The notes beneath the pieces are model-generated. The model searched no databases, had not been told where the DNA came from, and saw only the letters and a program-made list of their open reading frames with translations. Made by a program: the position numbers and the translations under genes. From the NCBI GenBank assembly GCA_034189065.1, contig JAXHVQ010000022.1:1-54263 (forward strand): 54,263 nucleotides of DNA, read 5' to 3'. This document shows positions 15,316 through 24,317 of the stretch, piece after piece; positions within the stretch are counted from its first letter, which is position 1, and every line of letters starts with the position of its first letter. Source of the DNA: FACHB-1406 sp034189065 (GTDB taxonomy: Bacteria > Cyanobacteriota > Cyanobacteriia > Cyanobacteriales > Spirulinaceae).

Positions 15316-17451
15316 ATGAGGAACTACAGAGTGCGCGCCATTATTCTCGCAGGAGTCGCTTGTTTCTTCGCCATCGGAATTTCTCCTGTGCGATCGCAAG
15401 AGCAACCCGAAGCTGAAGAAGCAGAAACAACCGAAGAAGTTCAGCCAGCGCCAATGGGAGATGCCCAAGCAGCAACAACCACTGAAGAGGTCGATATTCC
15501 CGTTGACGAACTCGAATTGATTGTCAAACCGCTGACTCTCGCAGAACTCGAAAACGAAGCAGCCGGATGGATGCTATTACTCCAAGCCAAAGCCACGGAA
15601 ATCAGTCAGGCTGAAGTAGCGATCAAGCGTCAAAACTTAGCGATCGCCAAGCAAGAAGAAGGCGCGAATGCTCTAGAAGATGCCCAGAAAGCCCTCGAAG
15701 AAGCTGAGAAACTTCAAAGCGAAGCAACGCGCGGTTCGCCGGAATATGAAGCCGCAGTTAAAAAGGTAGAAGAAGCGCAAGAGAACTTTAAAAAAGCTCA
15801 AGCAGCCGTTGAAGAAGCCCAAGAAACCAACGAAGAACTCAAAGAAGACGAGGCATTGCAAGACGCTTTGGAAAAAGCTAAGGATACCGGCGATCTAGAG
15901 CGAGCCCAAAAAGAGATCGAGGAACTGAATAGAGAGCGAGATGAGATGATTGCCGGTTCCCTCAATTACGACGAGGCGACCGAAAAGATCGAAAAACTCG
16001 ATGAGGCGATCGCGGCAGTCGAAGACGCGAAAGAAGACCAAACCGGGGCTCCGCCGGACTCGCCAGAATATCAAGAAGCCACACAACAGCTCGAAAAAGT
16101 CCAAGACGAACTCAAACAGTTACTCGAAGAACTGGGAATTGAAAGCAGCGAACAATCCTCCCAGGAACTCGATCGCGCAACGGCTATTCTCGAAGACACC
16201 GAAATTGACAGTAGCGAGACCGAGAACGTTGCTGGTTTGCCCGATGTCGTTGATAGCGAAGAGAAACTCGAGGAACAACAAGAACAGCTCGAAGAAACCA
16301 CAGAACAGTTGGAAGAAAGTGCCGAAGCAGAGTCGGAGGCAAAGAATCAACTCGTCGTTACTGTTACCGAACTGCAAGGGGAACAGACTGCCATTGTCGA
16401 TCGCTTTGGTGTCATCCTCGACGAAATCGAGAGAAAAGGCGGCAGTGCTGAATCCTACCGCCAATACATTCAGGCTGTTAGCAGTATCGAACTCGACGTT
16501 CAAGACGCTGAAGGACTGGGACTGCGACTTCTCAGTTGGGCAAAATCTGAAGAAGGCGGTTTGCGCTGGGTCAACAATACGGCTAAGTTTCTGGGGGTGT
16601 TTATTATCACCGTCACCTTTGCTCAAATCCTGGGCGTATTTCTGAATCGGTCCCTTTCTCAGTTCAGCGGTTTCTCTATCCTCATGCGTCGCTTTATTGT
16701 CTTGATTGTCAAGCGCGGCGGAATTCTTGTCGGGTTTCTGCTCGCGCTGACTGCCTTGGGCGTTAGCCTCGGTCCGGTCTTAGCCCTACTGGGGGGGGTG
16801 AGTTTTGTCTTAGCCTTCGCGCTACAAAGCAACCTGGGGAACTTAGCCAGCGGCTTGATGATTATGGCCTACAAACCCTTCGATGTCGGCGACGAAGTTA
16901 AAGTCGGCAGTCTCTGGGGAATCGTAGATTCCATCACCCTAGCAAACACTAAAATTGAAGGTTTCGACGGTCAGCTCTTTACAGTTCCCAATAACGTCGT
17001 TTGGGGCGATACGATTGAGAACCTAAGTAATAGTGAAATTCGCCAATTTAAAACGTGGCTCCGAATCGACTTTGACGAAGACCTCGCGAGTGTCGAGAAA
17101 ATGTTGTTGGAACTTGTTAAATCCCATCCTAAAGTTCTCGACAATCCCGCTCCTGGAACTTTTGTGTGGCTCATTGAAGATTACTACATCAGTTTGGGCA
17201 TCAGTGGGTGGGCAGGAAAAGATGACTTTTGGAATGTCTACCAAGATATTATCCGCATGATTCAGAAACGGTTTGCCCAGGAAGGTCTCAACTTAGCTGC
17301 TATTCCCAAGCAAATTGAAATTGCCGTAGATGCTAATGAGAATGGTAAAGTTCCTTCTCTAGTTTCGGAAACTCCTCTCCATCAACGGTTAGAAAAGGAG
17401 TCCATAACTCCTGAAGAACTGGAAGATAGGATAGAGATTAAAAAGGTATAG
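15316..17451 (+). CDS. MscS-family mechanosensitive channel with long periplasmic coiled coil
   Basis: A 711-residue protein. Residues 1-27 are a signal peptide ending VRSQ. Residues ~65-355 are a very acidic Glu/Lys/Ala-rich coiled coil. Spans lie near 425-444 and 464-484. The pore helix follows (~486-515: ALLGGVSFVLAFALQSNLG), then KPFDVGDEV, the MscS beta domain and an alpha/beta end. Such channels open under membrane tension and release solutes or ions. The large N-terminal stalk probably reaches the periplasm. A GGAGGAG site lies 13 bases before the ATG. The coiled coil contains three spaced copies of a [G/D]S..Y.EA...[I/L/V]E motif. Confidence 0.92.
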   Translation: MRNYRVRAIILAGVACFFAIGISPVRSQEQPEAEEAETTEEVQPAPMGDAQAATTTEEVDIPVDELELIVKPLTLAELENEAAGWMLLLQAKATEISQAEVAIKRQNLAIAKQEEGANALEDAQKALEEAEKLQSEATRGSPEYEAAVKKVEEAQENFKKAQAAVEEAQETNEELKEDEALQDALEKAKDTGDLERAQKEIEELNRERDEMIAGSLNYDEATEKIEKLDEAIAAVEDAKEDQTGAPPDSPEYQEATQQLEKVQDELKQLLEELGIESSEQSSQELDRATAILEDTEIDSSETENVAGLPDVVDSEEKLEEQQEQLEETTEQLEESAEAESEAKNQLVVTVTELQGEQTAIVDRFGVILDEIERKGGSAESYRQYIQAVSSIELDVQDAEGLGLRLLSWAKSEEGGLRWVNNTAKFLGVFIITVTFAQILGVFLNRSLSQFSGFSILMRRFIVLIVKRGGILVGFLLALTALGVSLGPVLALLGGVSFVLAFALQSNLGNLASGLMIMAYKPFDVGDEVKVGSLWGIVDSITLANTKIEGFDGQLFTVPNNVVWGDTIENLSNSEIRQFKTWLRIDFDEDLASVEKMLLELVKSHPKVLDNPAPGTFVWLIEDYYISLGISGWAGKDDFWNVYQDIIRMIQKRFAQEGLNLAAIPKQIEIAVDANENGKVPSLVSETPLHQRLEKESITPEELEDRIEIKKV

Positions 17452-18015
17452 TATTCTTATGGGAATTGTACACTTCTAGCTTCGGAGAGAATGCAGAAAT
17501 CGCATCGGACGTGAAGGAGTAGGGACGTTTTATAAAACGTCTGTAGATCGCGAAAGATTGTGGTTTTGCTTTAATTTTACATGAAGCATAAGTCAGAACT
17601 ATGGGCGTTTCATAAAACGCCCATAGAGAATTCAAGGCGCGAGTGGGGAATTACGTAGAAATGTGAATTAAGTCGAATCGTTACGATCTAAGGCAGAAGG
17701 CAGAAGGCAGAGGAGATTGGGTTTTAACAGAAAACCGTGGTTTCGGTATCTATTCCACATTAGGCGTGAATTCTTAGAATATAAGAAACATTCAACAACT
17801 GTTTACATTTGGAAGAGAAAATGCTATGAAGATTTAGTGATTTAAAGAATTAGGAATGGAAATTGCTTTCTCATTAAAACCCATTTTTTCGAGTGGATCT
17901 CTGACAAAAATTAAGCCCAAAGTCGCTTTGCGAGCAGCGAATACATCCTTATGGTAAGCTCGAAATAAGAAGCGGTTTAGAGGAGCCGTTGGTTAGCGAG
18001 GAGTTAAAAAAGTCG
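17452..18015. other. Intergenic region with palindromes and short repeats
   Basis: About 560 bases with no gene. It holds two related palindromes (17524-17541 and 17599-17626) and three GGCAGAA-type heptamers near 17692-17712. An AGGAG site at its end serves the next gene. The rest is AT-rich. Confidence 0.6.
17524..17626. repeat. Pair of related palindromes
   Basis: GACGTTTTATAAAACGTC at 17524-17541 is a perfect 18-base palindrome. At 17599-17626, CTATGGGCGTTT and AAACGCCCATAG form a 12-bp stem around a 4-base loop. The cores (G-CGTTT-ATAAAACG-C) are clearly related, with about 75 bases between them. Neither is followed by a clear T-run, so a terminator is unlikely. They look like members of a small repeat family. 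Confidence 0.8.
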
Positions 18016-18555
18016 ATGAAATATTTAATGACAGCCGTTTTTTCGCTGGCTGCGATCGCGCCCCCGGCCTTGGCAAATCCCCCCCAAACGCAACTCGCTC
18101 AAGGTTTAGCCGGTCAATGCCGCCAAGTGAACAAACAAGTGCCTGTCTTTGTCCAAGGCGATGCCACCAGCGAGGCGCTGCAACTGCTGCCTCGAGGGAG
18201 TGAAGTGACGCTTTCGGGGAGTGGAGATTTAAGTGGGTTTATTGCAATTAGCGCTCCAACTTCAGGCTTTGTGCATACCGTTAACCTGACGAACTGCGAT
18301 ACCATTAATCCCCCTTCAGCCAGCGTTTGCCGCCGCGTGGTATATCCCGGCGGTTTAGCCATTCGCTCCCAACCCAGTCCCAACTCGACTTATGTCGGAG
18401 GAGTCAACTATCTCAATCGCGTAACCTTAACCAATAATCCACCAACCGTGCAAAGAGAGGCAAACGGTCGCAATTGGGTTCAAATTGCCGAACCCCGTGC
18501 GGGTTGGGTTTCCAATGGCTTTGGTTCGACAAGTAACCTCGCTTATTGCTTATAA
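18016..18555 (+). CDS. Secreted bacterial SH3-domain protein
   Basis: The ATG at 18016 (MKYLMTAVFSLAAIAPPALAN) gives a clean signal peptide and has AGGAG upstream. The longer TTG frame from 17989 adds only a charged leader. The 179-residue product has two SH3-like units. The first covers residues ~35-95 (QCRQVNKQVPVFVQGD..GFVHTVNL.NC). The second covers ~100-179 (VCRRVVYPGGLAIRSQPSPN..NWVQIAEPRAGWVS). Cysteines at the unit edges may pair. Such modules usually bind cell-wall peptides or glycans. No catalytic domain is attached. Confidence 0.82.
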   Translation: MKYLMTAVFSLAAIAPPALANPPQTQLAQGLAGQCRQVNKQVPVFVQGDATSEALQLLPRGSEVTLSGSGDLSGFIAISAPTSGFVHTVNLTNCDTINPPSASVCRRVVYPGGLAIRSQPSPNSTYVGGVNYLNRVTLTNNPPTVQREANGRNWVQIAEPRAGWVSNGFGSTSNLAYCL

Positions 18556-18683
18556 CCGAATTAGACGTAATTGTCGAATATCTATCGAAGGATATCCAAA
18601 ATTCCTGGCTGGACAGAGATTTAGCGATCGCTCCGCAACATTTGTTTTCTGGAAGTGATGGAAGTTAAGATAATTGCGCCGGA

Positions 18684-19505
18684 ATGCTCGAGGGTAACGT
18701 GAAGATTTGGCAGGCTGACTTTTATAAACGACCTCAAAACGACGCTCGCGGCGCAACACTTTGGGAATTGGTCGTATGCGATCGCGCAGGGATCCTCCTG
18801 GACGCGATCGCCATCCCCCAACACCAAGCCAATGCCGATTGGTTAGCGTCCCAACTACAACGCATTGCCGGAGGAACGCTTCCCCAAGTTATCCAAGTAT
18901 TTCGTCCCCAGTCCTTGGGGTTGTTAACCGCCGCCGCCGCCAAGTTAAATGTGCGGGTCGAAGTCACTCGTCGTACAACCGCTTTAAAGAGCATCTTACA
19001 ACAGCGTTGGGGCGAGGAAGCGATCGCGCTCGAAAAACCGCCTCCCCAAGCGCTACCCGACTATCTCTGGGGAGACCAATGGCGCTTTGCCACTCTTCCT
19101 GCCGGGGAAGTGGTCGAAACATTTCGCGATCGCCCCATCCCCATCCTCGATTTGCCCGACGATCTCCATCCCCTCAATCTCGACTTAGCCTCTACAACGC
19201 CCATTCCGGGGGTCATTATTTACGGAGGCAGACAGTCGATGCGTCTCGCCCGTTGGTTGCAAGACGCGCGTCCCGTCGCCCTCCAGTCGATTCCCACAGT
19301 GGTAGGAGAATCGGGAGGGTTAGTGTTGGAGGCAGGATTGGTCGATCGCTGGATTGCAATTACCTACGAAGATGCAGAGGTAGCGCGATCGGCAACCCGG
19401 TTCCACGACCGCCAGAAAGCGGCTCGAGGATTACATTTCCTCCTCGTACAGCCCGACGATTCGGGAATGACGGATACGGGATTTTGGCTGCTGAAATTGG
19501 ATTAG
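18684..19505 (+). CDS. Tab2/Atab2-family RNA-binding protein
   Basis: A 273-residue soluble protein starting near IWQADFYKRPQNDARGATLWELVVCD. It contains FRPQSLGLLTAAAAKL, LPDYLWGDQWRFATL and the C-terminal GLHFLLVQPDDSGMTDTGFWLLK. These are hallmarks of the Tab2 family, found in cyanobacteria and plastids. In algae and plants Tab2 promotes translation of photosystem I mRNA. In cyanobacteria the role is less clear. The true start may be the GTG at 18699 (VKIWQADF), which has GAGGG just upstream, rather than ATG 18684. Confidence 0.9.
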   Translation: MLEGNVKIWQADFYKRPQNDARGATLWELVVCDRAGILLDAIAIPQHQANADWLASQLQRIAGGTLPQVIQVFRPQSLGLLTAAAAKLNVRVEVTRRTTALKSILQQRWGEEAIALEKPPPQALPDYLWGDQWRFATLPAGEVVETFRDRPIPILDLPDDLHPLNLDLASTTPIPGVIIYGGRQSMRLARWLQDARPVALQSIPTVVGESGGLVLEAGLVDRWIAITYEDAEVARSATRFHDRQKAARGLHFLLVQPDDSGMTDTGFWLLKLD

Positions 19506-19541
19506 CGCTCCCAATTTACCCAAGGAGGGGGTGAAATGGGA

Positions 19542-19573
19542 GAATGGAAGAATGGAAGAATGGAAGAATGGAA
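19542..19573. repeat. 8-base tandem repeat (GAATGGAA x4)
   Basis: Four perfect copies of GAATGGAA follow the Tab2 stop codon. A second short run (ATTATTC repeated) lies at 19687-19705, right against the next start codon. Confidence 0.9.
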
Positions 19574-19705
19574 GAGGCTTTGAGAAGCTATAAATTAATA
19601 ATTAGGTATAAGACCTCTTCGTGAACGAAGAAATCGAGCGTAGATTTTCCTGGATTCCAATCCTCTTGTTTTAAGAATAGGTGATTATTCATTATTCATT
19701 ATTCA

Positions 19706-20788
19706 ATGACTCCCACAATCTACATTGCCATTACCGCTCACGGTTTCGGTCACGCCGTTCGCGCCGCTTCAGTTGCCGCCCGAATTCAAGAACTCGACCC
19801 CGAAATTTTACTCATTTTAGTCACAACAGCTCCCCGTTGGCTGCTCGAATCCTATATTCCCGGCGATTTTATTCAGCGATCGCGTGCCTTCGATCTCGGA
19901 GTCGTCCAATCAGATAGCATGACAATGGATAAAAATGCGACGCGGGAAAAACTACTGCAAATTCGCGCCCGACAAAACTCAATTATCGCTGCCGAATCGG
20001 ACTATATTCGCACCAATCGAGTCAAACTGGTATTAGCCGACGTTCCCTTTCTCGCCGCCCCCATCGCCAAAGCAGCAGGCGTTCCTTGCTGGATGATGAG
20101 TAATTTTGGCTGGGATTTTATTTATCGCGACTGGGGAGAAGACTTTACCGAAATCGCCGACTGGATTGGAGAGTGCTACCAACAGTGCGATCGCCTTTTT
20201 CGCCTTCCCCTCCACGAACCCATGAGTGCTTTTCCCAAGATTACCGATGTCGGACTGACAGGAGGAACGCCCCACTTTAGCGAAGAGGTGTTGCGCGATA
20301 CCTTTGGGTGGACTGCGGCGGTAGAAAAGACAATTTTACTCACCTTTGGCGGTCTCGGACTGCAACAAATTCCTTACAATAATATAAAGGACTTTCCCGA
20401 CTGGCAATTTATTACCTTCGACCATCGAGCGCCGGAGTTAGCCAATTTAATCGTCGTTCGCGATCGCCAGTACCGCCCCGTCGATTTCATGCCGTTTTGC
20501 GGGCGGATTGTTTCCAAACCCGGATATAGTACCTTCTCTGAAGCGTTGCGCCTCGGCGTTCCCGTGGTGTCTTTGACGCGCGCGGGATTTGCGGAATCTC
20601 CTCTGTTAATAGAAGGGATTCAAAACTACGCATTTCACCAAATTTTACCCCCAGGAGCATTTTTCCAAAGCCATTGGGAGTTCCTAAACGAAACTCTCCA
20701 CCCCCCCCGTCAATCTACCTCCTTGCCAAGTAATGGAACAGACACCATCGCCCGTGCTCTCATCAACGCCTGTCGCGCCGATCCCTGA
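19706..20788 (+). CDS. MurG-like (GT28/GT1-fold) glycosyltransferase
   Basis: A 360-residue protein opening with IYIAITAHGFGHAVRAASVA, the Gly/His-rich N-terminal loop of GT-B enzymes also seen in the N-terminal part of plant arabinokinase. A C-terminal domain carries ILLTFGGLGLQQI and the donor-site stretch FCGRIVSKPGYSTFSEALRLGVPVV. No membrane span is seen. It is probably a cytoplasmic sugar transferase or nucleotide-sugar-binding protein; donor and acceptor are unknown. Its last 56 bases overlap the start of the next gene in another frame. Confidence 0.75.
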   Translation: MTPTIYIAITAHGFGHAVRAASVAARIQELDPEILLILVTTAPRWLLESYIPGDFIQRSRAFDLGVVQSDSMTMDKNATREKLLQIRARQNSIIAAESDYIRTNRVKLVLADVPFLAAPIAKAAGVPCWMMSNFGWDFIYRDWGEDFTEIADWIGECYQQCDRLFRLPLHEPMSAFPKITDVGLTGGTPHFSEEVLRDTFGWTAAVEKTILLTFGGLGLQQIPYNNIKDFPDWQFITFDHRAPELANLIVVRDRQYRPVDFMPFCGRIVSKPGYSTFSEALRLGVPVVSLTRAGFAESPLLIEGIQNYAFHQILPPGAFFQSHWEFLNETLHPPRQSTSLPSNGTDTIARALINACRADP

Positions 20789-21374
20789 AAACGCGATCGC
20801 CACTCCCCCTCCTCGACCCAGCGAACCCGCCCCAAAAAGCGATCGCCCCCCCGCAGAATCGCCCAAACCCGAAGAGAAAAAAAAGACCCAAGTTCGCCCC
20901 ACCGTGTCCCTCGCAGCCCGAGACGTGCGATCGGTTCTCGAACAGCAGCGACAAGAAAGTCATAACCTCACCACCAAACTGAATATCTTATTTGTCGTCA
21001 ATGGAGCGCTCCTAACCAGTTTAACCCTGTCGCGCCTGATGTTTATGCCCAGTCTGTTTGCCTTGAGCGAAATCTTAGGATTTTTGGTAAACTTTACCCT
21101 ACTCATCAACGCCTTTTTGCCCCGTCAGGTTGCCGTCAGTCCCAACTTAGGCGACCAGAAGTTTTTAGAGCGCTATTTGCCCTTGACCCCCGAAGAATAT
21201 CATCTGAAAATGATGGTCAATCTCGTACAAACCTATCAAATTAATAAACAGCGCCTTGACGATATTTCACAATCCTTAACCTACGCCGCTTATGGAACGT
21301 GGACAGTTGCTTTCACGATTATGCTGCACGTTGTCTCCGCCTATTTTGTTCCCGCCCTGTCCCTAAACTCCTAG
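20733..21374 (+). CDS. Membrane protein with proline-rich cytoplasmic tail (unknown function)
   Basis: A 213-residue protein. Residues 1-55 are Pro/Glu/Lys-rich and probably disordered. A helical segment VRSVLEQQRQESHNLTTK leads into two close hydrophobic spans (~85-130). A third span lies near the C-terminus (TWTVAFTIMLHVVSAYF). I do not recognise the family. It starts inside the preceding glycosyltransferase gene. No later in-frame ATG lies before the membrane part, so the overlap is probably genuine. The ribosome site is weak, which fits translational coupling. Confidence 0.65.
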   Translation: MEQTPSPVLSSTPVAPIPENAIATPPPRPSEPAPKSDRPPAESPKPEEKKKTQVRPTVSLAARDVRSVLEQQRQESHNLTTKLNILFVVNGALLTSLTLSRLMFMPSLFALSEILGFLVNFTLLINAFLPRQVAVSPNLGDQKFLERYLPLTPEEYHLKMMVNLVQTYQINKQRLDDISQSLTYAAYGTWTVAFTIMLHVVSAYFVPALSLNS

Positions 21375-21394
21375 TTTTAGCCTATGCTGAGATT

Positions 21395-21793
21395 ATGATG
21401 AATACGCAATCTACATCCTCTCATCTCCAACGCGATTCTTCCTCCGAGTCGGTCAACGACCCGTCCCAACCCCTGTCTGAAGGGAGACCCGACGAAGAAG
21501 GGGAATTTGCTCTACCCCAGCCCGACCCCGATAATATCACCGTTCTGACCAATAAACTTCCCGACAAACCCATTTTGCCGTGGAATCGTTACGATTCGCC
21601 GTGGCGCGGGGAAGAAGAGGAAAGAGCAATCCAAGAAGCCGAACCCGAAGCAAGCCAAGGGCGCGATTGTAACCCCGTTGGCAACGAACAAGCACCAAGG
21701 TGTCCCCTCCCCCCACTCGAAGGCGAGATTACCGCCCAATTACCGGTCAAAATGGAAGAAAACGAAGAACCCGAGGTGGATGAGGTAGAGTAG
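21395..21793 (+). CDS. Small acidic low-complexity protein (unknown)
   Basis: From ATG 21395 the frame gives 132 residues, rich in Glu, Asp, Pro and Ser, with no hydrophobic span. One conserved-looking island is visible (NKLPDKPILPWNRYDSPWRG). The longer frame from 21299 lies within the previous gene. It sits 20 bases after the membrane protein and 37 before the DUF4332 gene, so it is probably co-transcribed. Codon use and HIP1 content match its neighbours, which favours a real gene, but I know no family. Confidence 0.5.
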   Translation: MMNTQSTSSHLQRDSSSESVNDPSQPLSEGRPDEEGEFALPQPDPDNITVLTNKLPDKPILPWNRYDSPWRGEEEERAIQEAEPEASQGRDCNPVGNEQAPRCPLPPLEGEITAQLPVKMEENEEPEVDEVE

Positions 21794-21830
21794 TAGCTAA
21801 AGATAGTATGGCGGAGTGAGGCTAGATTGT

Positions 21831-22241
21831 ATGCAAACTTGTAATTGGGCGATCGCGGAGTTGCCAGGCCTGAGTCTGCCAGAACGAGAAAAATTCCAAA
21901 CCTGCGGCATCACCACAACTCAACAACTGTTATCGGAAACGAAAACTGCCGAAGACAAGGCCGCGATCGCCGGACGACTCCACCTCCACCCCCAACACCT
22001 CAAAAAATGGGTTGCCCTCGCCGACCTCGCCCAACTCCCCAGCGTTGGGTGCGAATACTGCGGCGTTCTCCTCCACTCGGGCATCGCCTCCATTTCCCAA
22101 TTGGCCAAAACCCCCGTTCATCGCCTACACCGCCAAATCCTGCGCATGGAAGTCGCCACAATGCAACGCCAAGATTTATGTCCGTCTGTGGACATCGTGC
22201 AGCGATGGGTGAGAGAGGCACAGTCGTCAGTCGTCCGTTAG
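21831..22241 (+). CDS. DUF4332-type helix-hairpin-helix protein
   Basis: The start at ATG 21831 (MQTCNWAIAELPGLS) gives 136 residues; GTG 21816 is an alternative. Two helix-hairpin-helix-like units are visible, LPGLSLPEREKFQTCGITTTQQLL and LPSVGCEYCGVLLHSGIASISQLA, the pattern of DUF4332 proteins. This fold usually binds DNA non-specifically, but the role of this family is not established. Four cysteines are present, one pair being C-x-x-C. Confidence 0.7.
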   Translation: MQTCNWAIAELPGLSLPEREKFQTCGITTTQQLLSETKTAEDKAAIAGRLHLHPQHLKKWVALADLAQLPSVGCEYCGVLLHSGIASISQLAKTPVHRLHRQILRMEVATMQRQDLCPSVDIVQRWVREAQSSVVR

Positions 22242-22404
22242 TCGGCAATTTCCAAATTATGGCAACTCTTTTCCGGTATTAGGGCTAGTAGGTACAATCA
22301 AATTGGCTTCCCCGATACCCACTTTTTATTAAGGGAGATTATAGATAAGTAAGGAGACGGCAGCGGGCCTCGCTCATTTGAGAAATGCTACGTTTCCAGC
22401 TCAA

Positions 22405-23268
22405 TTACTCCCAACTATAGCCGAGTCTAACTAAAGTCGGCTCCATTATCTCCCTAATTTCATCAAGAGTCGTCTGCTCCAGCTCGCTTTTCCATTGATA
22501 AGCTCGCGGCGGATCGGCTGTGTTGTCAATATAATCTGAAATTGGAGCGAAATTTTCGATTTCAACAAAGTTTGCAAGCTGTTTCAAAAGCTCTGGTGGA
22601 GCAGAAATTAATTCTTCATATCGCAATTCCAAGTAGTTTTCAGTCGGTAGCTTTCTCCCTTCTTTAACAGCTATCTCAATGGTTGTTGCCCATTGTTTCG
22701 CTAGTAAGACATTAGCAGATGTTTGCCCGATCCATTCTTGCCAGCCCGGAGGTTTTACCCCAGCAAATTGTATTTTCAAGCCCAATAACTTTTTAATAAA
22801 AGACCCAATGCGAGGGAGAAGAAGATACCATTCCCCAGGAGGCACTTTCTCGATCTTGCGTCGTACATTTGTCCAGTTTAATCCCAGTCCCCCTTGAGTG
22901 ACAAGAGATTGTCGAGTCGATCTCAGTACGGAACGACCATCTCTCAGAAGTAAAATGATTTTTGCATCTGGGAAAACTGCGCGAATAAAGGAAATTCGCA
23001 AACAGTTACTCGGTGTTTTCTCACAAAGACGCTGTTTTTCTTGCTGGTGAAGAAACTGACTAAATTTCCTAATAATGTGCTTTTTTATTTTTGGATTGAG
23101 GTCTTTGGCTGTAAGTAAGTCATCCGGCTTTTTAAAGTTCCCCCAAATCCATACATATCGAGGTTCGTGCCAATAAGCAACATTTGGATGCTGTTCAAAA
23201 GCCCTAGCTAACCAAGTCGTTCCCGACCTTTGAGATCCTAGAATAAAAATAGGTTTTTCGATTATCAT
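22405..23268 (-). CDS. PAPS-dependent sulfotransferase (1 of 3)
   Basis: A 287-residue soluble enzyme. The 5'-phosphosulfate loop is GSQRSGTTWLARAFEQ (residues 11-26) and the 3'-phosphate motif is LLRDGRSVLRSTRQ (~105-118). Sulfotransferases move sulfate from PAPS to hydroxyl or amino groups, here presumably of a sugar. It is the last gene of the exopolysaccharide locus and is separated from the next sulfotransferase by a ~190-base gap with a small inverted-repeat element. Confidence 0.88.
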   Translation of the reverse strand: MIIEKPIFILGSQRSGTTWLARAFEQHPNVAYWHEPRYVWIWGNFKKPDDLLTAKDLNPKIKKHIIRKFSQFLHQQEKQRLCEKTPSNCLRISFIRAVFPDAKIILLLRDGRSVLRSTRQSLVTQGGLGLNWTNVRRKIEKVPPGEWYLLLPRIGSFIKKLLGLKIQFAGVKPPGWQEWIGQTSANVLLAKQWATTIEIAVKEGRKLPTENYLELRYEELISAPPELLKQLANFVEIENFAPISDYIDNTADPPRAYQWKSELEQTTLDEIREIMEPTLVRLGYSWE

Positions 23269-23284
23269 TACCTTTTTGAAGTTC

Positions 23285-23387
23285 TATAGCAATCCTAAAT
23301 AGGTTGCTGGATTTTTCGCTGCCAGAAGTCTTATCCTGCAAGGGATTTAGTCTTTCGCCGCCCCACAATTAATGTAGGACTGCTATA
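23285..23387. mobile_element. Candidate MITE (~103 bp) between two sulfotransferase genes
   Basis: TATAGCAATCCTA at 23285-23297 is repeated in inverse orientation as TAGGACTGCTATA at 23375-23387, with 12 of 13 positions matching. The ends read TA...TA, which fits insertion of a mariner/IS630-like miniature element. There is no reading frame inside. It fills the only sizeable gap in this part of the locus. Confidence 0.6.
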
Positions 23388-23461
23388 TCTATTCCGAAAA
23401 AAAAGCAAAAGCTAAAAAGAGCTACACCCACCCCATTGGGCGGCACGTAAATCCAAGAGTT

Positions 23462-24289
23462 TCACGACAAAGGGAGTTTCCATTTTTGAGCGACATCAAC
23501 TCCATATGTAGCTTGCAATTTTGCTAAATCCGGTTGCAATCGCTCGAAAATTATTTCGCGATCGCGATCGCTCAATCGAACATCTTGAATTTTTCCGCTC
23601 TTGAGTGGATTGTAAAGTTTTTGCCGAATTTTAGGCGGAATCAAGCGTCCTATTGACTTAACAGTCGGAATACGATAAATTTGCCGTATTGTCGGATGTA
23701 AATTGAGAGTTGACTTACTATTCATAACCAGGTCTATATTTCCGAAGATATAGTCCGAATCCACCCCTAAGAATTGACAAATTCGGCACAGTTCTGTTTG
23801 GGGATTATTTTGCAAATCTTCTAGTAGTAATAAATGAATGCGATCGCGTCCAAACAGTTCCACATAGCGATCCAGTTGTCTCGCATATTCAGAAAAAGCT
23901 AAATGTTCCTCAATGACTTCTACGGTATTTTGATAACCTTCAGCTAACAGATGTCTGATGTGGGACTCAACGCGCAAAAAAGGATGGCGCATAATATAAA
24001 TAAATCGAAAATCGGCATCTTTTACGCGCGCAATTCGCTCTGGAACATCCTCGTATTTAGGGTGCATCGTATAGGTGGTAGAAGCTTCTAGTGCAACGCG
24101 ATGTTCGGGTTGCCACTGCCATAGCGAGCGATATTTGTCAAGTTTTTTTTCGGAATTGCTCTCCTCAGAAAAAAAATGAGGTTCTTTATCACTTGCTGCG
24201 GTAATTTGAGGATGTTCGGCGAGATAATGAAAGAGGCTAGTGGTGCCGCATTTCATCGCCCCAATAATTAAAGCAAAATTGTTGTTCAT
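23462..24289 (-). CDS. Sulfotransferase, heparan/NDST-like (2 of 3)
   Basis: A 275-residue protein starting NNNFALIIGAMKCGTTSLFHYL, the PAPS-binding loop, followed by KEPHFFSEE. The 3'-phosphate motif is FIYIMRHPFLRVESH. This arrangement (GxxKCGTTSL, KEPHFF, RxPxxRxxSH) matches carbohydrate sulfotransferases such as the heparan N/O-sulfotransferase group. It probably sulfates the polysaccharide made by this locus. It starts 28 bases after the RTX gene stop, so it belongs to the same operon. Confidence 0.9.
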   Translation of the reverse strand: MNNNFALIIGAMKCGTTSLFHYLAEHPQITAASDKEPHFFSEESNSEKKLDKYRSLWQWQPEHRVALEASTTYTMHPKYEDVPERIARVKDADFRFIYIMRHPFLRVESHIRHLLAEGYQNTVEVIEEHLAFSEYARQLDRYVELFGRDRIHLLLLEDLQNNPQTELCRICQFLGVDSDYIFGNIDLVMNSKSTLNLHPTIRQIYRIPTVKSIGRLIPPKIRQKLYNPLKSGKIQDVRLSDRDREIIFERLQPDLAKLQATYGVDVAQKWKLPLS

Positions 24290-24317
24290 CAGCGCTGACT
24301 TAGTAGTAATTATTAGG

